Shown: piece by piece, positions 5,147 to 5,152 of the stretch
How the letters are laid out: the number at the start of each line of letters is the position of its first letter
Numbering within the stretch: position 1 is the stretch's first letter
Assembly (NCBI GenBank): GCA_003451645.1
Contig: DMER01000080.1
Location: 1 to 5,152, forward strand
DNA: 5,152 nt
Direction: 5' to 3'
Origin: Alphaproteobacteria bacterium
GTDB taxonomy: Bacteria; Pseudomonadota; Alphaproteobacteria; Micropepsales; Micropepsaceae
Program-made: the position numbers and the translations under genes
The notes under the pieces: generated by a model
Databases searched by the model: none
What the model saw: only the letters and a program-made list of their open reading frames with translations
Told to the model about the DNA's origin: nothing

Positions 5147-5152
5147 GGTGCT
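5085..5152. repeat. Perfect 23-bp inverted repeat at the extreme right end
   Basis: Bases 5085-5107 (starting AGCACCTTGCC) are the exact reverse complement of 5130-5152, with a 22-base spacer between them. The outer arm ends on the last base of the window. The inner arm is normal coding sequence (E-K-Y-S-G-K-V-L, just before motif I of the methyltransferase). The outer arm would encode its first residues. This looks like a fold-back junction from assembly or whole-genome amplification, although a real hairpin end or regulatory stem cannot be excluded. Confidence 0.9.

Noticed and set aside
1..5152. CRISPR array, tRNA, rRNA, insertion sequence or integrase attachment site
   Set aside because: No regularly spaced long repeats, cloverleaf, transposase or integrase was seen on either strand.
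1..5152. Cluster of GANTC sites that would mark GcrA/CcrM control
   Set aside because: GANTC sites are scattered through the coding regions with no evident cluster; the operon promoter lies outside the window, so this cannot be tested here.

Overview
The window looks like the early (replication and regulation) block of a temperate phage or prophage from an alphaproteobacterium. A DnaB-type helicase sits next to a winged-helix replication initiator with repeat arrays inside its gene. The same operon has a GcrA-like regulator (GcrA is an alphaproteobacterial cell-cycle factor), an XRE-type repressor-like protein, a DNA methyltransferase and a ribosome-modulation-factor-like protein. The DNA is moderately GC-rich with G/C-rich third codon positions. 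No host species can be named from this sequence.

Layout, left to right. At 30-59 there is a strong intrinsic terminator for a plus-strand transcript entering from the left. A small plus-strand gene for a single-pass membrane protein follows (98-340). A 135-base convergent gap (341-475) has no convincing terminator or promoter. Everything from 476 to the right end is one minus-strand operon. In transcription order it encodes: a methyltransferase whose 5' end is cut or corrupted at the window edge (5146-4331); DnaB helicase (4334-2886); an O-like initiator or helicase loader (2889-2035); a GcrA-like regulator (2035-1610); a 93-aa protein of unknown function (1613-1332); an XRE helix-turn-helix protein (1335-928); and a protein with a C-terminal RMF-like motif (913-476, or from 1183 if an embedded start is used).

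Five successive junctions from the methyltransferase to the XRE gene are stop/start overlaps: ATGA, GTGA, TGATG (or GTGA), GTGA and ATGA. These genes are therefore almost certainly translated as a coupled set. The promoter must lie beyond the right end.

The helicase and initiator presumably start replication of the element. A cluster of four 8-base GATGTCTA elements, in both orientations, lies in AT-rich DNA in the linker region of the initiator gene, beside three TTCCGGTT repeats. This resembles the arrangement in which lambda's origin lies inside gene O. The GcrA-like, XRE and RMF-like proteins suggest that the element manipulates host transcription and possibly ribosome activity from the replication operon.

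Two features need caution. The extreme right end is a perfect 23-bp inverted repeat that stops exactly at the last base, so it may be an assembly or amplification fold-back. The methyltransferase reading frame also crosses a G8 tract where a one-base change would split it into two genes.
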